A stretch of DNA of 64,000 nt from Adlercreutzia rubneri (GTDB lineage: Bacteria; Actinomycetota; Coriobacteriia; Coriobacteriales; Eggerthellaceae): positions 1-64,000 of the forward strand of contig NZ_WPOO01000007.1 of assembly GCF_009755265.1 (NCBI RefSeq). The letters run 5' to 3'. This document shows, piece after piece, positions 52,628-61,974 of the stretch. How positions within the stretch are numbered: the first letter of the stretch is position 1; every line of letters starts with the position of its first letter. Under the pieces are notes generated by a model, which saw only the letters and a program-made list of their open reading frames with translations, was not told where the DNA came from and ran no database searches. The position numbers were made by a program, and so were the translations under genes.

Positions 52628-54061
52628 CTATACCTCGCGCAGGCGGCGGAGCAGCTCCTGCTGGTTGTGGACGTCCATCTTGCGATGGATGCGCGCGATG
52701 TGGGTGCGGGCCGTGTTGAGGGCGATGACCTCGCTCTCGGCGATGGCGGCAGCGCTCTGCCCTTGGGCAAGAAAGAGCAGTATCTCGGCCTCGCGTTTCG
52801 TGAGGCCGAATGTTTTTGCGGCCTGGGCGCAGCGGTCGGCGGTCTCCTTGTCCTCGAACCGCTTGGGGCTGAGCTTTTTCTCAAGGCCCCACACGAGCTC
52901 GGCGCGTCGATCGTCGCCGACCCAGAACGTTCCGGCTACCAGCAGCGCGAAGGCGATGACCGACAGCACGTTGTAGAACAGAGGGCTCAGGGGGAGGGCC
53001 GTCTTCAGCGTATCGCCCGTAACAACGCCGCCGATGACGAAGGGCACGGCAAGCAGCGCGGCCGTAAGGGCGGTGCGTGTGAAGCTGCCGCCGATCTTTC
53101 GGGCCACAACCAGTGTGGCGAGCAAGTAGAAGGCCAGGTAGGTATCCATGGCGCATTGGGCGAAGCCGATGGAGACGAAGGTGAATCCGCTCAGAGCGAA
53201 GGACAGCAGCAGAAAGCTCAGCATGGTCAGCGGGAAAATGCAGGCGCGGACCTTCGGCCAGAGCCGCTCGACGTTTTCGGGGCGCACGAACACGAGGTAG
53301 AAGACGAGGCTCGCTGCTATGGAGCCGAGGTAGCAGGGAAGAAGCTTGTCGTGGCCCATGGGGATTACCCCGCTGGCCAGGGCGTGGGTCAGCCCGAAGA
53401 CAAACCAGTAGGCGCCGGTGTGCAGCAGCAACGCCGGGGGAAGGGCGCGCCGTGGGACGTTCTGGGGCTCGGGAGCGGCTTCCCGCGCGTTCGCGGCGCC
53501 CGATCCTGCCCGCAGACAGACGAAGGCGCCGACGAGCAGGCCGAGGTGCAAGGCAAAACGCAGGCCCAAGAAGGGCATTGCCAGGGCGAGGGCCCACACA
53601 GCGCATTCCAAAAACCCGTACAACCCGATGCCGCCGGCGATGAGGAGGGCCGCGTGCGCCAGGGGGAGCGCCGTGAGAGCGCGCATCATGAAGAAGAGCA
53701 CGACGAAGAAGGACGCGCTCAAAAGCAGCTGTGCGCCGACGATGCCCGCGGGAGCCTGCACGTTCACGGCACCGTAGAACGCGAGGCCCAGAGCGCCTTG
53801 GGCCAAGGCCGTTCCAAAAAGCCAGCGCCGCTCGTGCGCGCGCCACGACGAGCGGAGGCCCGCGATGAGCGCACAGGCAATGAAGGCCCCTCCGTAGGAG
53901 GCCACGCAGCTCTCCACTTGGTTGAGATAGCCGGGTAAGAACAGGAACCCCTCGTCGTGGTACAGGTTCTCCCACGCCAAGTAGGCGCCCAGGGCGCAGG
54001 CGAGGAGCAAGGTGCGCCCTCGCGGATGCTCGCGTGCCATCTCGCGTGTCTCCCGACCCAT
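52628..54061 (-). CDS. LuxR-family regulator with 12-TM N-terminal half
   Basis: 477 residues. Residues about 15-390 form about 12 hydrophobic segments resembling an MFS fold. Residues about 410-475 are a LuxR helix-turn-helix (LTKREAEILLFLAQGQSAAAIA and ALNTARTHIARIHRKM). This architecture is abundant in Eggerthellaceae, where such regulators often adjoin reductase genes. It is divergent from the triheme/sulfite-oxidase-fold cluster and probably controls it, sensing a ligand in the membrane. A TACTCA-N5-TGAGTA palindrome lies between them. Confidence 0.9.
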   Translation of the reverse strand: MGRETREMAREHPRGRTLLLACALGAYLAWENLYHDEGFLFLPGYLNQVESCVASYGGAFIACALIAGLRSSWRAHERRWLFGTALAQGALGLAFYGAVNVQAPAGIVGAQLLLSASFFVVLFFMMRALTALPLAHAALLIAGGIGLYGFLECAVWALALAMPFLGLRFALHLGLLVGAFVCLRAGSGAANAREAAPEPQNVPRRALPPALLLHTGAYWFVFGLTHALASGVIPMGHDKLLPCYLGSIAASLVFYLVFVRPENVERLWPKVRACIFPLTMLSFLLLSFALSGFTFVSIGFAQCAMDTYLAFYLLATLVVARKIGGSFTRTALTAALLAVPFVIGGVVTGDTLKTALPLSPLFYNVLSVIAFALLVAGTFWVGDDRRAELVWGLEKKLSPKRFEDKETADRCAQAAKTFGLTKREAEILLFLAQGQSAAAIAESEVIALNTARTHIARIHRKMDVHNQQELLRRLREV

Positions 54062-54152
54062 GACTCTCCCTTCCCTCGATTTCCCGATTATAGCGAAGGG
54101 GTGCGTCCCGATGGCGCCGCCTAGGCGTGCCGAGGGGCCCGTTTAGGGGAAA

Positions 54153-54169
54153 TACTCAACAAATGAGTA
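54153..54169. promoter_or_regulatory. Palindrome TACTCA-ACAAA-TGAGTA, candidate LuxR operator
   Basis: A perfect 6-bp inverted repeat with a 5-bp spacer, about midway between the LuxR gene and the triheme oxidoreductase gene. TAGGGGAAATA flanks it. The half-site ACTCA resembles the palindromes at 8400-8449. Confidence 0.5.
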
Positions 54170-54251
54170 CGTTTTCATAGTGTTTACCTGCGCTTTGCTG
54201 CACCGATGATGACGCTCAGATCTATGCAATTTGGGAGACTTCCCACCAGAT

Positions 54252-54274
54252 GCGAGGGCGTGCAAGACCCTCGC
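54252..54274 (+). promoter_or_regulatory. Hairpin in the leader of the triheme oxidoreductase
   Basis: GCGAGGG (54252-54258) pairs with CCCTCGC (54268-54274) with a 9-nt loop, just before the ribosome site GGAGAAGGAGG. It could modulate translation or stabilise the mRNA 5' end. Confidence 0.45.
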
Positions 54275-54296
54275 CCGGTAGGAGAAGGAGGATAGT

Positions 54297-55916
54297 ATGA
54301 AAAGAGTATTCAGCCGGAAAACGGAGGGCGGAGGTGTGCGCTTCGGCCGAAAGCACGCGCTCGTGGCCGCAGTGTGCCTGACCGCTCTGGTGCTGTGCCT
54401 GGCGGCCTGTGCGCCGACAGCGGCCCCCCAGGAGGGAGGTGCGGGCTCGACGCCTGTGGCCGAGACGGGAGAGGAGGCCGATGAGAGCCAGTCGTTCTCC
54501 ACGGCGGCGGACTTCACCGAGCATTCGACCGGCCTGTACCCGGACATCCAGCGCAATGCCGAGTTCCAGAACTCCGGCAACCGCGGCTGCGCCGCGTGCC
54601 ACGACGACCTGTTCACCTTGGACAAGAACAACGGCAGCTTCGTGCATATCACGAACCAGGTGGGCATGAAGAAGGGCACCTACAACGGCGACTGCGTGGT
54701 CTGCCACTTCTCGAAGGCGGGCACGGCGGGCAATATCATGTCCGAGAACATCCACGTGCGCCACTACGGCAGCACCGAGTTCGTGAACGCCAACGGCAAC
54801 TGCTGGAGCTGTCATGTGACCGATACCGATGATGACGGCAACATCGTCATGAAGCTGTTTGAGGACATCCAGTACGATGCCCGCTACGGCGGCTACCCCA
54901 ACGAGGACGAGGTGGATATCGACTGGTTGAGCCGCCACGGCTGGGACGAGGGTACGTTCAGCGGCGTGGTGCGCCTGGCCGAGCCCAACGTCTCCTTCGA
55001 GGTGGATCAGAACGCCAGCGCCGAGGAGGCCGAGTTCAACATCTTGAACTTCGAGCGCATCGACGGCAACGACACCTACGACGCGCTGGAGAAGTCCGTG
55101 GCCGATGGCAGCTATCGGCTGAAGGTGACCGGCGTCGGCAAGTCCGGCGAGTACACCATCGACGACTTGAAGGCCATGCCCCAGACCGAGTTCACCGCGG
55201 CGCAGATGTGCCTGGTGGCCGGCTACAACACCGCCATGCTGGACAACATGCCCATGAAGGGCGTGCGCCTGGCCGACTTCATCGAGGCCGTGGGCGGCGT
55301 GGATGCGGGCGTCAACACCATTACCCCCGTTGCCTGCGACGGCTGGACGGCCATCTTCCCCGGCGGCTCTACCGACCTGCAGGCCTATCTGGACAACGAC
55401 GCGGTCATCGTGCTCGAGGCCTACGGCCACGATCTGTCCATCTATCAGGGCGGCCCGGTCAAGATCTTCGTGCCCGGCACCGGCGGCACGGCCACCGTGC
55501 GCAACCTGGTGGGCCTCGACTTCAGCCAGACCGACAATCCGCCGAGCTACAGCGACGTCGCCGCCGGGCTGCTGGAGGTGAACAAGACCATCAACCTCGA
55601 CACCTCCTGGTTCGACAACGACGGCGTGCAGGGCAAGGTCGGCGAGCCGCTCGTCATGGAAGGCGCCGCGTGGGGCTGGACGTTCGGCGACGACTTCAAG
55701 TACGAGGTGGACAAGATCCTCATCTCCTTCGACTACGGCAAGAACTGGGTGGAGGTCGATTCCCCCGACGAGTTCGACCCCTATCAGTGGACCCACTTCA
55801 CCATGACGTGGACGCCGGAGAAGGCCGGCACCTACGTGGTGAAGGCCAAGGCCGTGAGCAAGGACGGCGTCGAGCAGGGCAAGGACGCCAACATCATCGT
55901 TCAGGTGAGCGAATAG
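54297..55916 (+). CDS. Exported triheme cytochrome fused to a sulfite-oxidase-fold molybdopterin domain
   Basis: 539 residues. A lipobox LAAC (Cys38) follows the signal peptide. Three heme c sites are present: CAACH (98-102), CVVCH (133-137) and CWSCH (169-173). Residues about 275-435 resemble the molybdopterin-binding domain of the sulfite oxidase family, with a candidate Mo-ligand Cys305 (QMCLVAG). Residues about 455-539 resemble the Mo-co dimerisation (Ig-like) domain (ISFDYGKNWVEVD, MTWTPEKAG). The hemes would deliver or accept electrons within the same chain. The reaction is unknown. First gene of a cluster with two small partners, divergent from a LuxR regulator. Confidence 0.85.
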   Translation: MKRVFSRKTEGGGVRFGRKHALVAAVCLTALVLCLAACAPTAAPQEGGAGSTPVAETGEEADESQSFSTAADFTEHSTGLYPDIQRNAEFQNSGNRGCAACHDDLFTLDKNNGSFVHITNQVGMKKGTYNGDCVVCHFSKAGTAGNIMSENIHVRHYGSTEFVNANGNCWSCHVTDTDDDGNIVMKLFEDIQYDARYGGYPNEDEVDIDWLSRHGWDEGTFSGVVRLAEPNVSFEVDQNASAEEAEFNILNFERIDGNDTYDALEKSVADGSYRLKVTGVGKSGEYTIDDLKAMPQTEFTAAQMCLVAGYNTAMLDNMPMKGVRLADFIEAVGGVDAGVNTITPVACDGWTAIFPGGSTDLQAYLDNDAVIVLEAYGHDLSIYQGGPVKIFVPGTGGTATVRNLVGLDFSQTDNPPSYSDVAAGLLEVNKTINLDTSWFDNDGVQGKVGEPLVMEGAAWGWTFGDDFKYEVDKILISFDYGKNWVEVDSPDEFDPYQWTHFTMTWTPEKAGTYVVKAKAVSKDGVEQGKDANIIVQVSE

Positions 55917-55930
55917 GGAAGGAGAGCATC

Positions 55931-56419
55931 GTGACGACGACGAAGACTATCGGCGCGGCGGCCGGCAGCTTGATTCTGCTGAGCTCGGCGGCGCTGGCGG
56001 CGGCTCCTGCCGTCATGGGCATCACGGCCGATGCGGCGCCGACGAGTGCGGTCGAGCAGGCTGCGGAGCAGACGGTGGCCGAGACCGCCGGCATACAGCA
56101 GGTGGAGGGCCAGTTCAGCTACGACCAAGGTGTGACGACCTCCACCGAGGCCATCGCCTCGGTGTTCGCCAAAGCCGCTGCCACATTGTGCGCCGCGCCG
56201 GGGGAGAGCGCCCCGGCTGCGGCGGCGGGGCCCATCGAGGTGACGGCAGAGGGTGCCTGTCTCATTCAGGCCACGGTGGGCGATCTGGCCGCCGACGAAG
56301 GGGCCGACTCCTACACCATCGGCTGCTCCTGCGCCACGAACGGCCCGGGCGGCGGCGCCATCGCCAACGCTGAGGTGTCGGGCGTGTCTTTGGCCACGCT
56401 TGCGGCCCTCGCGGCCTAA
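55931..56419 (+). CDS. Small exported protein of unknown function in the sulfite-oxidase-fold cluster
   Basis: 162 residues, GTG start after GGGAAGGAGAGCATC, 14 bases after the preceding stop. A signal peptide is evident (SLILLSSAALAAAPAVMG). The mature part is Ala/Glu-rich with cysteines at ATLCAAPG, GACLIQAT and GCSCATNGPGGG. I do not recognise a family. Co-location suggests a subunit or accessory of the triheme oxidoreductase. Confidence 0.7.
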   Translation: MTTTKTIGAAAGSLILLSSAALAAAPAVMGITADAAPTSAVEQAAEQTVAETAGIQQVEGQFSYDQGVTTSTEAIASVFAKAAATLCAAPGESAPAAAAGPIEVTAEGACLIQATVGDLAADEGADSYTIGCSCATNGPGGGAIANAEVSGVSLATLAALAA

Positions 56420-56542
56420 CCCTGAAAGCCCGCGTCCCTCCCCGGCGCCGGCTTCATAGAAGCGCGACTCTGCCAGCCTCCCGGCGGGGTCGCGCTCATG
56501 TACAATGGGGACAGCAAGCAACGTGAGGGCAAGGCGGAAGTC

Positions 56543-57154
56543 ATGGAGCAGTCAACCGAGAAGCAGGGCATCGACCCGAAGGCGGCCGAGGGCTGCAATA
56601 CCGTCACGTTCACCGCAACGGATGGAGCGGTGGTGTCGTTTCCGCTGGACTTCCTCATCGAGCGCGGCGCCATCATCGCCGACAAGATCAACGGCGAGAA
56701 CATCGCCGATGTGATGGGATGCTCCAACCAGCTGTGGATTCCCGGCTTCCCGGCCAAGTACTTCATTCGCGATATAGCGAAGATCGATTTCACCTGCGAG
56801 GACGAAGTGCCCCCGCTGCCCGATTTCACCGACGACGGGCACGACTACACCAACCGCCCCAACGTCTCCTGCAAGGCGGAGTACGTGGGGCGCGTGGGCG
56901 AGACCATGATCTTCGAGGGCTGGGCCGACGATTTCGACAAGCGCATCGTGGCGGTGGAGTTCTCGCTCGACGACGGTACCACGTGGACGCGCCACGAGAC
57001 GGCGGGCACCGATGCGGTGCGCTGGGTATGGTGGATGTTCGAGTGGACGCCGCAGGAAGAGGGCATGTTTTCCATGAAGGTGCGCTCGGTCAACGAGGAC
57101 GGCAAAGTGAGTCCCATTCCCGCTGTCCATAACTTCCAGATTATGGAGTGGTAG
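56543..57154 (+). CDS. Partial sulfite-oxidase-fold protein (C-terminal part of the Moco domain plus dimerisation domain)
   Basis: About 203 residues from ATG 56543 (MEQSTEKQG). It begins in the middle of a molybdopterin oxidoreductase: VVSFPLDFLIERGAIIADKING and NQLWIPGFPAKYFIRDIAKID match the end of the Moco-binding domain, and IFEGWADDFDKRIVAVEFSLDDGTTWTRHET plus WVWWMFEWTP match the dimerisation domain (quoted in short parts). There is no signal peptide and no N-terminal half with the Mo-ligand Cys. It is probably intact rather than broken, since it has its own start and follows the cluster order; it may pair with the protein at 54297. Confidence 0.65.
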   Translation: MEQSTEKQGIDPKAAEGCNTVTFTATDGAVVSFPLDFLIERGAIIADKINGENIADVMGCSNQLWIPGFPAKYFIRDIAKIDFTCEDEVPPLPDFTDDGHDYTNRPNVSCKAEYVGRVGETMIFEGWADDFDKRIVAVEFSLDDGTTWTRHETAGTDAVRWVWWMFEWTPQEEGMFSMKVRSVNEDGKVSPIPAVHNFQIMEW

Positions 57155-57238
57155 AATCTCGCCAGGGACAGGATAGCTGCGCCGCGCCGCGGTTGACGAC
57201 GCTTTCATGAGGCGAGACAGGGCAAACGAGATACCACT

Positions 57239-58648
57239 ATGACGCGAATCTATACGAGCAACACTCCGATCGAAGCCGATTTGGTGGATGCGTTCTGCGC
57301 GTTGCAGAAGGGCTTTACCGACCAGTTCGTGTATTACGACAAAGCCCGCGCCTGCCGCTACATGGGCCTCGGCCGCTGCATTGCGCTGCCGAGTTTGCGC
57401 GAGGTGGAATACGAGAGCGGCGAGGGCGGCCCGCTGCATGTGGTGGCGGCCGCAGAAGGCTGTGCCTCGGCCTTCAGGGGCGACGCGAGCGGGGTGGCGG
57501 CCGCGGGGGAGGGCCTGGGCGATGGCCGCGACGTTGCCTTTGGGGCCGCGGGGGCCGGCCGGGCCGAAGCCGCGGTTGGCGACGCTGCCGTCGAGCAGCC
57601 GCCGGTGTTCTTCTCGTTCAACCGCTTCGACGCCACCAATCCCGCGCCGGCCGACGAGTTGATGGCCTCCTTCCCGCGGCTGCGGTTCATGCTGCCGGAA
57701 ATCGTGCTCATCGAGAACGAACGCGGGCGGTTTCTCCAGGTAAACTCGCTCGGTCCGGTGTATCCCGGTCGCGTGGCTCGCTTCACGCGCATGGTGGCCG
57801 CTGCACCGCCCCGCCAACGCGCGGTCATTCCATTTTCCCTCGAGCCAGATTCTCGCGAGGCTTGGGACGAGGCCATGGGTGCGGCGCTTGCGGCCATTGG
57901 GGAGGGCCGGGTGTCGAAGGTGGTGCTCTCGCGTCGGTTGCGCCTTGTGGCTGAGCATCCTTTCTCGTCGAAGGATCTGCTCGTGAACCTCATCGATGGC
58001 GACGCCCGGGGCACGGTGCTGCTGTACCGCTACGCCGACGTGTTCTTCTGCGGCTGCACGCCGGAGCTGCTCGTGCGCAAACGCGGCGATGCTGTGGCGT
58101 CGATGTGCCTTGCGGGAACGTGCCCGACGGGGGCCACCTCGGCGGAATCGGATGCGCTGGCGGAGGCGCTCATGGCTGACGGGAAGAACCGCGCCGAGCA
58201 CGATTATGTGGTGCAGCTCATCCGCAGCGTGCTCGACCGTGTCTGCTACGACGTGGATGTGCCCGCAGTGCCCGAGATCATGCGACTTGCCCATGTGCAG
58301 CACCTGTACACGCCGGCCCGCGCCCGTGTGCTCGCCGGCGTCACCCTGACCGACCTGATGGAAGACCTGCATCCCACGCCTGCCGTGGCCGGCACGCCGG
58401 TGGGCGAGGCGAAGATGCTGCTGCGGGCCATCGAGCCTTACAGCCGCGGCTTCTACGCGGGAGCCTGCGGCTTTGTGGACGGTGCCGGCGACGGCGAGTT
58501 CTCCGTGGCCTTGCGCGCGGGGGTCTTCGACGGCGAGATGGGCTATGTCTACGGCGGTTGTGGCATCGTGGCGAGCAGCGACGCCGACGCCGAATATGCG
58601 GAGATCGACCTGAAGCTGCGCACCATCCTTTCCGCTTTCGGCGCGTAG
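57239..58648 (+). CDS. menF: Isochorismate synthase
   Basis: 469 residues of the chorismate-binding family. GRVSKVVLSRRLRL, TPELLVRKRGD, AGTCPTGATSAESDALAEAL and LHPTPAVAGTPVGEA are the active-site segments, including the catalytic Glu region and Mg-binding EPYSRGFYAG. It converts chorismate to isochorismate for menaquinone. A Gly/Ala-rich insertion (about residues 75-120, low complexity) interrupts the N-terminal part. It begins the menF-menD-menH run on the same strand. Confidence 0.93.
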   Translation: MTRIYTSNTPIEADLVDAFCALQKGFTDQFVYYDKARACRYMGLGRCIALPSLREVEYESGEGGPLHVVAAAEGCASAFRGDASGVAAAGEGLGDGRDVAFGAAGAGRAEAAVGDAAVEQPPVFFSFNRFDATNPAPADELMASFPRLRFMLPEIVLIENERGRFLQVNSLGPVYPGRVARFTRMVAAAPPRQRAVIPFSLEPDSREAWDEAMGAALAAIGEGRVSKVVLSRRLRLVAEHPFSSKDLLVNLIDGDARGTVLLYRYADVFFCGCTPELLVRKRGDAVASMCLAGTCPTGATSAESDALAEALMADGKNRAEHDYVVQLIRSVLDRVCYDVDVPAVPEIMRLAHVQHLYTPARARVLAGVTLTDLMEDLHPTPAVAGTPVGEAKMLLRAIEPYSRGFYAGACGFVDGAGDGEFSVALRAGVFDGEMGYVYGGCGIVASSDADAEYAEIDLKLRTILSAFGA

Positions 58649-58723
58649 CCTCTTGTCGCGCGGCTCTCCGGGGGCGTTTCGTGCGCTATCATGGACGGAC
58701 GAAATTCGCGAAAGGAAGTGGCG

Positions 58724-60946
58724 ATGGCCATAACGACGACTCATCAGCAGGATACCGCGCTGTTCGTGGCGACGTTTTTCGACGAGATGGTGCGCTGGGG
58801 CGTGCGCGAGGTGGTGGTGAGCCCCGGCTCGCGGTCGACGGCCTTGGCTATGGCGGCCTACGAGTTAGAACAGCGCAGACCTTGCGACCTGCGGGTTTAC
58901 GTGGATATCGACGAGCGCGGGGCTGCTTTTCTCGGCCTGGGTCTTGCGAAGGCGAGCGGTCGCCCCGTGGCGCTCGTGTGCACCTCGGGCACGGCCTTGG
59001 CGAACTACTACCCGGCGGTTATCGAGGCGGAAACGTCCCGGGTGCCGCTCATCGTTCTGTCTGGCGACCGGCCCCCGCAGCTGCAGGGCCTCGGCGCGCC
59101 GCAGACCACCGATCAGCTGAAGGCCTATGGCAGTCACGTGCGCTCCTTCCGCGCCATGCCCACGCCGCGCGGACGCGACCGCGACATCGCCTTTGCCCGC
59201 CAGGCGGCTCGCGAGGCGGTGCTCGCCGCGCTTGGCCCGACGGCTACGCTGGCTCCCTACCGAGAGCCGGCGCCGGTGAAGGAGGGGTTGCGCGAGCCCG
59301 TGGCGACCGGCGTGCATGAAGGGACGGATTCTGCGGTCGCGGCGGCTTCCCTCGGCAAGCATGCTGCTGTTTCAGCTGGCTCCGGGGCCGCCGCGCTGCC
59401 GAAGGACCCTGCTGCCACCATCGCGCTGCCGATGGATCCTGCTGCTACCGTCGCGATGCCGGCGAATTCTGCGATCGATGACGCTCCCGCCGATGCTCCT
59501 GCGTGGGATACTGCTGGCGACTTTGCGGCCGCAGCCGTTGAAGAGGCCGATTCTTTCCAGCCTGTCTTCTACAACGAGGCCGGCGACATCGTGAACTACG
59601 ATCCAAACCTGCAGGTGGCTTCCCGCGCCTGCATGCACCTGGCCGGCCCCGTGCACGTGAACTTCCCCTTCGATGCCCCGCTCAAGCCCGATTTCGCCGG
59701 CGCCGATTTGCAGGCCATGCAGCGCGCCGCCCACGACTGCTTCGCTCTGGGCGCTCGCAACGCCAGTATCGCCGCGAAGGACGGCACCCTTCTCGATTTG
59801 GGGCCGCTCGTTGGCCCTGCCGGCACATTGCCCCCCTCGAGTATCGAGGCCATCGAGCGCTTGCTGTGGAAGCGCCCCTCTTTGGTGCTCGCCGGCGAGG
59901 GCTCCTGCGAGACCGTGGCGGAAGCCGAGGAGATTCTCGCTTGGGCCCGCAAGCTGTCGCTGCCGGTGCTTGCCGATCCGCTGTCGGGTCTGCGCTCCAT
60001 CGACGACCCGCTCATCATCGACAACTACGACAACCTCTGCGCCCGCGCCGACTGCCCCGTGCCCGAGGTGGTCATCCGCTTCGGCCGCTATCCTGTCTCG
60101 AAGAGCGCAACCGCCCTGCTTGAGAGGACGCGCCCCGTCTCCCTGGCCGTCGACATCGCTGAGACCCGCGACTTCAACGCGACCACAGACGTGTTCGTGG
60201 GCACGACGCCCCTCGGGTTCGTGCGCAGCGGATGGCGCGCCGAGGGCCGCAAGGCTCAGCACCGCTTCGCTGATACCTGGGTCGCCCTCAACGACGAGGC
60301 GCGCCTGCGCATTCTCGCCGTGGAATGGGACGGCGTGGCCACCCACGATTCCGAGGCCACGGAAGGCGCCTACGTGCGCTCGCTTCTCGAGCTGGCGCCG
60401 GAAGGCTCGTGCCTCTTTTCGGCGAATTCCATGAGCATCCGTGCCGTGGACACCTTCTATGTAAAGGACGGAAAGCCCCTGGCTGTGATGGCCAATCGTG
60501 GACAGAACGGCATCGATGGCGTGGTTTCCACGGCGGTAGGCGCGGCGCAGCACTTCGCCCAGACGACGTTTCTCACCGGCGACTTCACGCTGCTGCACGA
60601 CCTTTCCGGTTTGGCGCTCCAGCGCGAGATGTTGCTCCAGCGCCGCGGACCCGCAGGGACGCCGTCGCTGGTCATCGTTCTTCTGAACAACAACGGCGGC
60701 GCCATTTTCGACATGCTGCCCCAGGCCTCCGCCGACCCGTACTTCGAGCGGCTGTTCCTCGCGCCCCAGGACGTGCGCTTCACCGAAGCCGCCGCCGCCT
60801 TCGGCATCCCCTCGGCCAGCGTGCACACGGTCGGCGCCTTCCGCAGCGCCTACGAGCAGTTTCTCGGCACGCCGGGCATAAGCCTCATCGAGGTCGCCCT
60901 GCCCCTGCGCGGCGTCCGCGATCGCTACGCCCCCTATCAGCGATAA
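58724..60946 (+). CDS. menD: SEPHCHC synthase (MenD) with a large low-complexity insertion
   Basis: 740 residues from ATG 58724, preceded by GAAAGGAAGTGGCG. The thiamine-diphosphate enzyme fold is clear: VVVSPGSRSTALAMAAYE, VCTSGTALANYYPAVIEA, LSGDRPPQLQG and the C-terminal cofactor site GIDGVVSTAVG with LNNNGGAIFDMLPQ. It makes SEPHCHC from isochorismate and 2-oxoglutarate. MenD is usually about 550-580 residues; here about 100 extra residues (about 188-285) form an Ala/Pro/Asp-rich segment with PKDPAATIAL-type 10-residue repeats. Stop overlaps nothing; menH begins about 85 bases later. Confidence 0.93.
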   Translation: MAITTTHQQDTALFVATFFDEMVRWGVREVVVSPGSRSTALAMAAYELEQRRPCDLRVYVDIDERGAAFLGLGLAKASGRPVALVCTSGTALANYYPAVIEAETSRVPLIVLSGDRPPQLQGLGAPQTTDQLKAYGSHVRSFRAMPTPRGRDRDIAFARQAAREAVLAALGPTATLAPYREPAPVKEGLREPVATGVHEGTDSAVAAASLGKHAAVSAGSGAAALPKDPAATIALPMDPAATVAMPANSAIDDAPADAPAWDTAGDFAAAAVEEADSFQPVFYNEAGDIVNYDPNLQVASRACMHLAGPVHVNFPFDAPLKPDFAGADLQAMQRAAHDCFALGARNASIAAKDGTLLDLGPLVGPAGTLPPSSIEAIERLLWKRPSLVLAGEGSCETVAEAEEILAWARKLSLPVLADPLSGLRSIDDPLIIDNYDNLCARADCPVPEVVIRFGRYPVSKSATALLERTRPVSLAVDIAETRDFNATTDVFVGTTPLGFVRSGWRAEGRKAQHRFADTWVALNDEARLRILAVEWDGVATHDSEATEGAYVRSLLELAPEGSCLFSANSMSIRAVDTFYVKDGKPLAVMANRGQNGIDGVVSTAVGAAQHFAQTTFLTGDFTLLHDLSGLALQREMLLQRRGPAGTPSLVIVLLNNNGGAIFDMLPQASADPYFERLFLAPQDVRFTEAAAAFGIPSASVHTVGAFRSAYEQFLGTPGISLIEVALPLRGVRDRYAPYQR

Positions 60947-61032
60947 CGCTTGTGGGTTCGGGTGAGTTGCGCGATGGCGGGACGATTACGGAGGGACGCG
61001 GTGGAACCGTGGTGAGATCTGCCGGTGAAGGG

Positions 61033-61974
61033 ATGGCCCCCTGCATCCTTCTGCACGGGTTCGCTCAAACGCCTGCGTCGTGGGATGCGGTAGCGCAGCG
61101 GCTGCAGGCGGCCGGTCACCGCACCTGTGCACCCGATTTGTACGAGTGCAAGGGCGACCTCAATCTGTCAAGCGTTGAGGAGGTTTTGGAAGGTACGGAG
61201 GCGGGGGAAGACGGGGAGGGCGCGGAAGGCGACGCGAATGCCAAAAACGTCTCTGGGGCGGTGCGCGACCCGCTGACCTCCCTCGATGCGGCGTGTGATC
61301 GGGTGGCGGCCATCGTGCGTTTGGTCGCGCAGGTCGATGCCGCGCCCGTGCTCGTTGGCTATTCCATGGGCGGCCGCATCGCCGCTGAAACCGTGGTGCG
61401 CTATCCCAATCTGCCGCTGGCCGGGCTTGTTTTAGAAAGCGCGGGGCTCGGGCCTGCCGACGAAGCCGCTCGGGCCGCCTTAGCCGAGCGCAATGGCGCC
61501 TGGGCTCAGCGGCTTCGCGATGAGGGCGTTGCGGCCTTCATGGACTGGTGGGAGACGCTGCCGTTGTTCGCCAGCCAGCGTGCGCTTCCCGCGGAAGCGC
61601 GCGCCGCCATTCGAGCCGAGCGCACCTCCCGCGATGCAGAGCCTTTGACCCGCTCTCTGGAAGCCTGGGGTGCTCACCATCAAGCTGCCGAAACGGTTAC
61701 GCTTGGCGTCCTTGCCGACCTGGCCAACCGCGGCGTTTCGGTGCTCTACGTTGCCGGCGTCCTTGATGAGAAGTACTCCGCGGTAGCCGCCCGCGTCCGC
61801 GCTGCCGGCCTTCCCACAGAGCTCGTCCCCGATGCTGGCCACAACGCGCACCTCGAAGCCTCTTCCAATTTTGCGGGAATCGTTGAAGGCGTTCTCGCTG
61901 AAGATGTTCTTGATGGAGATGCCTTGGCGCGAAATGTGGCTTCAAAATCACGAAAGATCGGATACGGGGCCTAA
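61033..61974 (+). CDS. menH: SHCHC synthase-like alpha/beta hydrolase
   Basis: About 313 residues from ATG 61033 after GGTGAAGGG; GTG 61009 is an alternative. ILLHGFAQTPASWD and VLVGYSMGGRIAAETV (nucleophile Ser in GYSMGG), with LYVAGVLDEKY and DAGHNAHLE carrying the Asp and His. It eliminates pyruvate from SEPHCHC in menaquinone synthesis. An acidic Glu/Gly insertion (about 45-75) interrupts it. The last 10 or so codons (SKSRKIGYGA) come from a repeat element (see 61938). Confidence 0.85.
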   Translation: MAPCILLHGFAQTPASWDAVAQRLQAAGHRTCAPDLYECKGDLNLSSVEEVLEGTEAGEDGEGAEGDANAKNVSGAVRDPLTSLDAACDRVAAIVRLVAQVDAAPVLVGYSMGGRIAAETVVRYPNLPLAGLVLESAGLGPADEAARAALAERNGAWAQRLRDEGVAAFMDWWETLPLFASQRALPAEARAAIRAERTSRDAEPLTRSLEAWGAHHQAAETVTLGVLADLANRGVSVLYVAGVLDEKYSAVAARVRAAGLPTELVPDAGHNAHLEASSNFAGIVEGVLAEDVLDGDALARNVASKSRKIGYGA

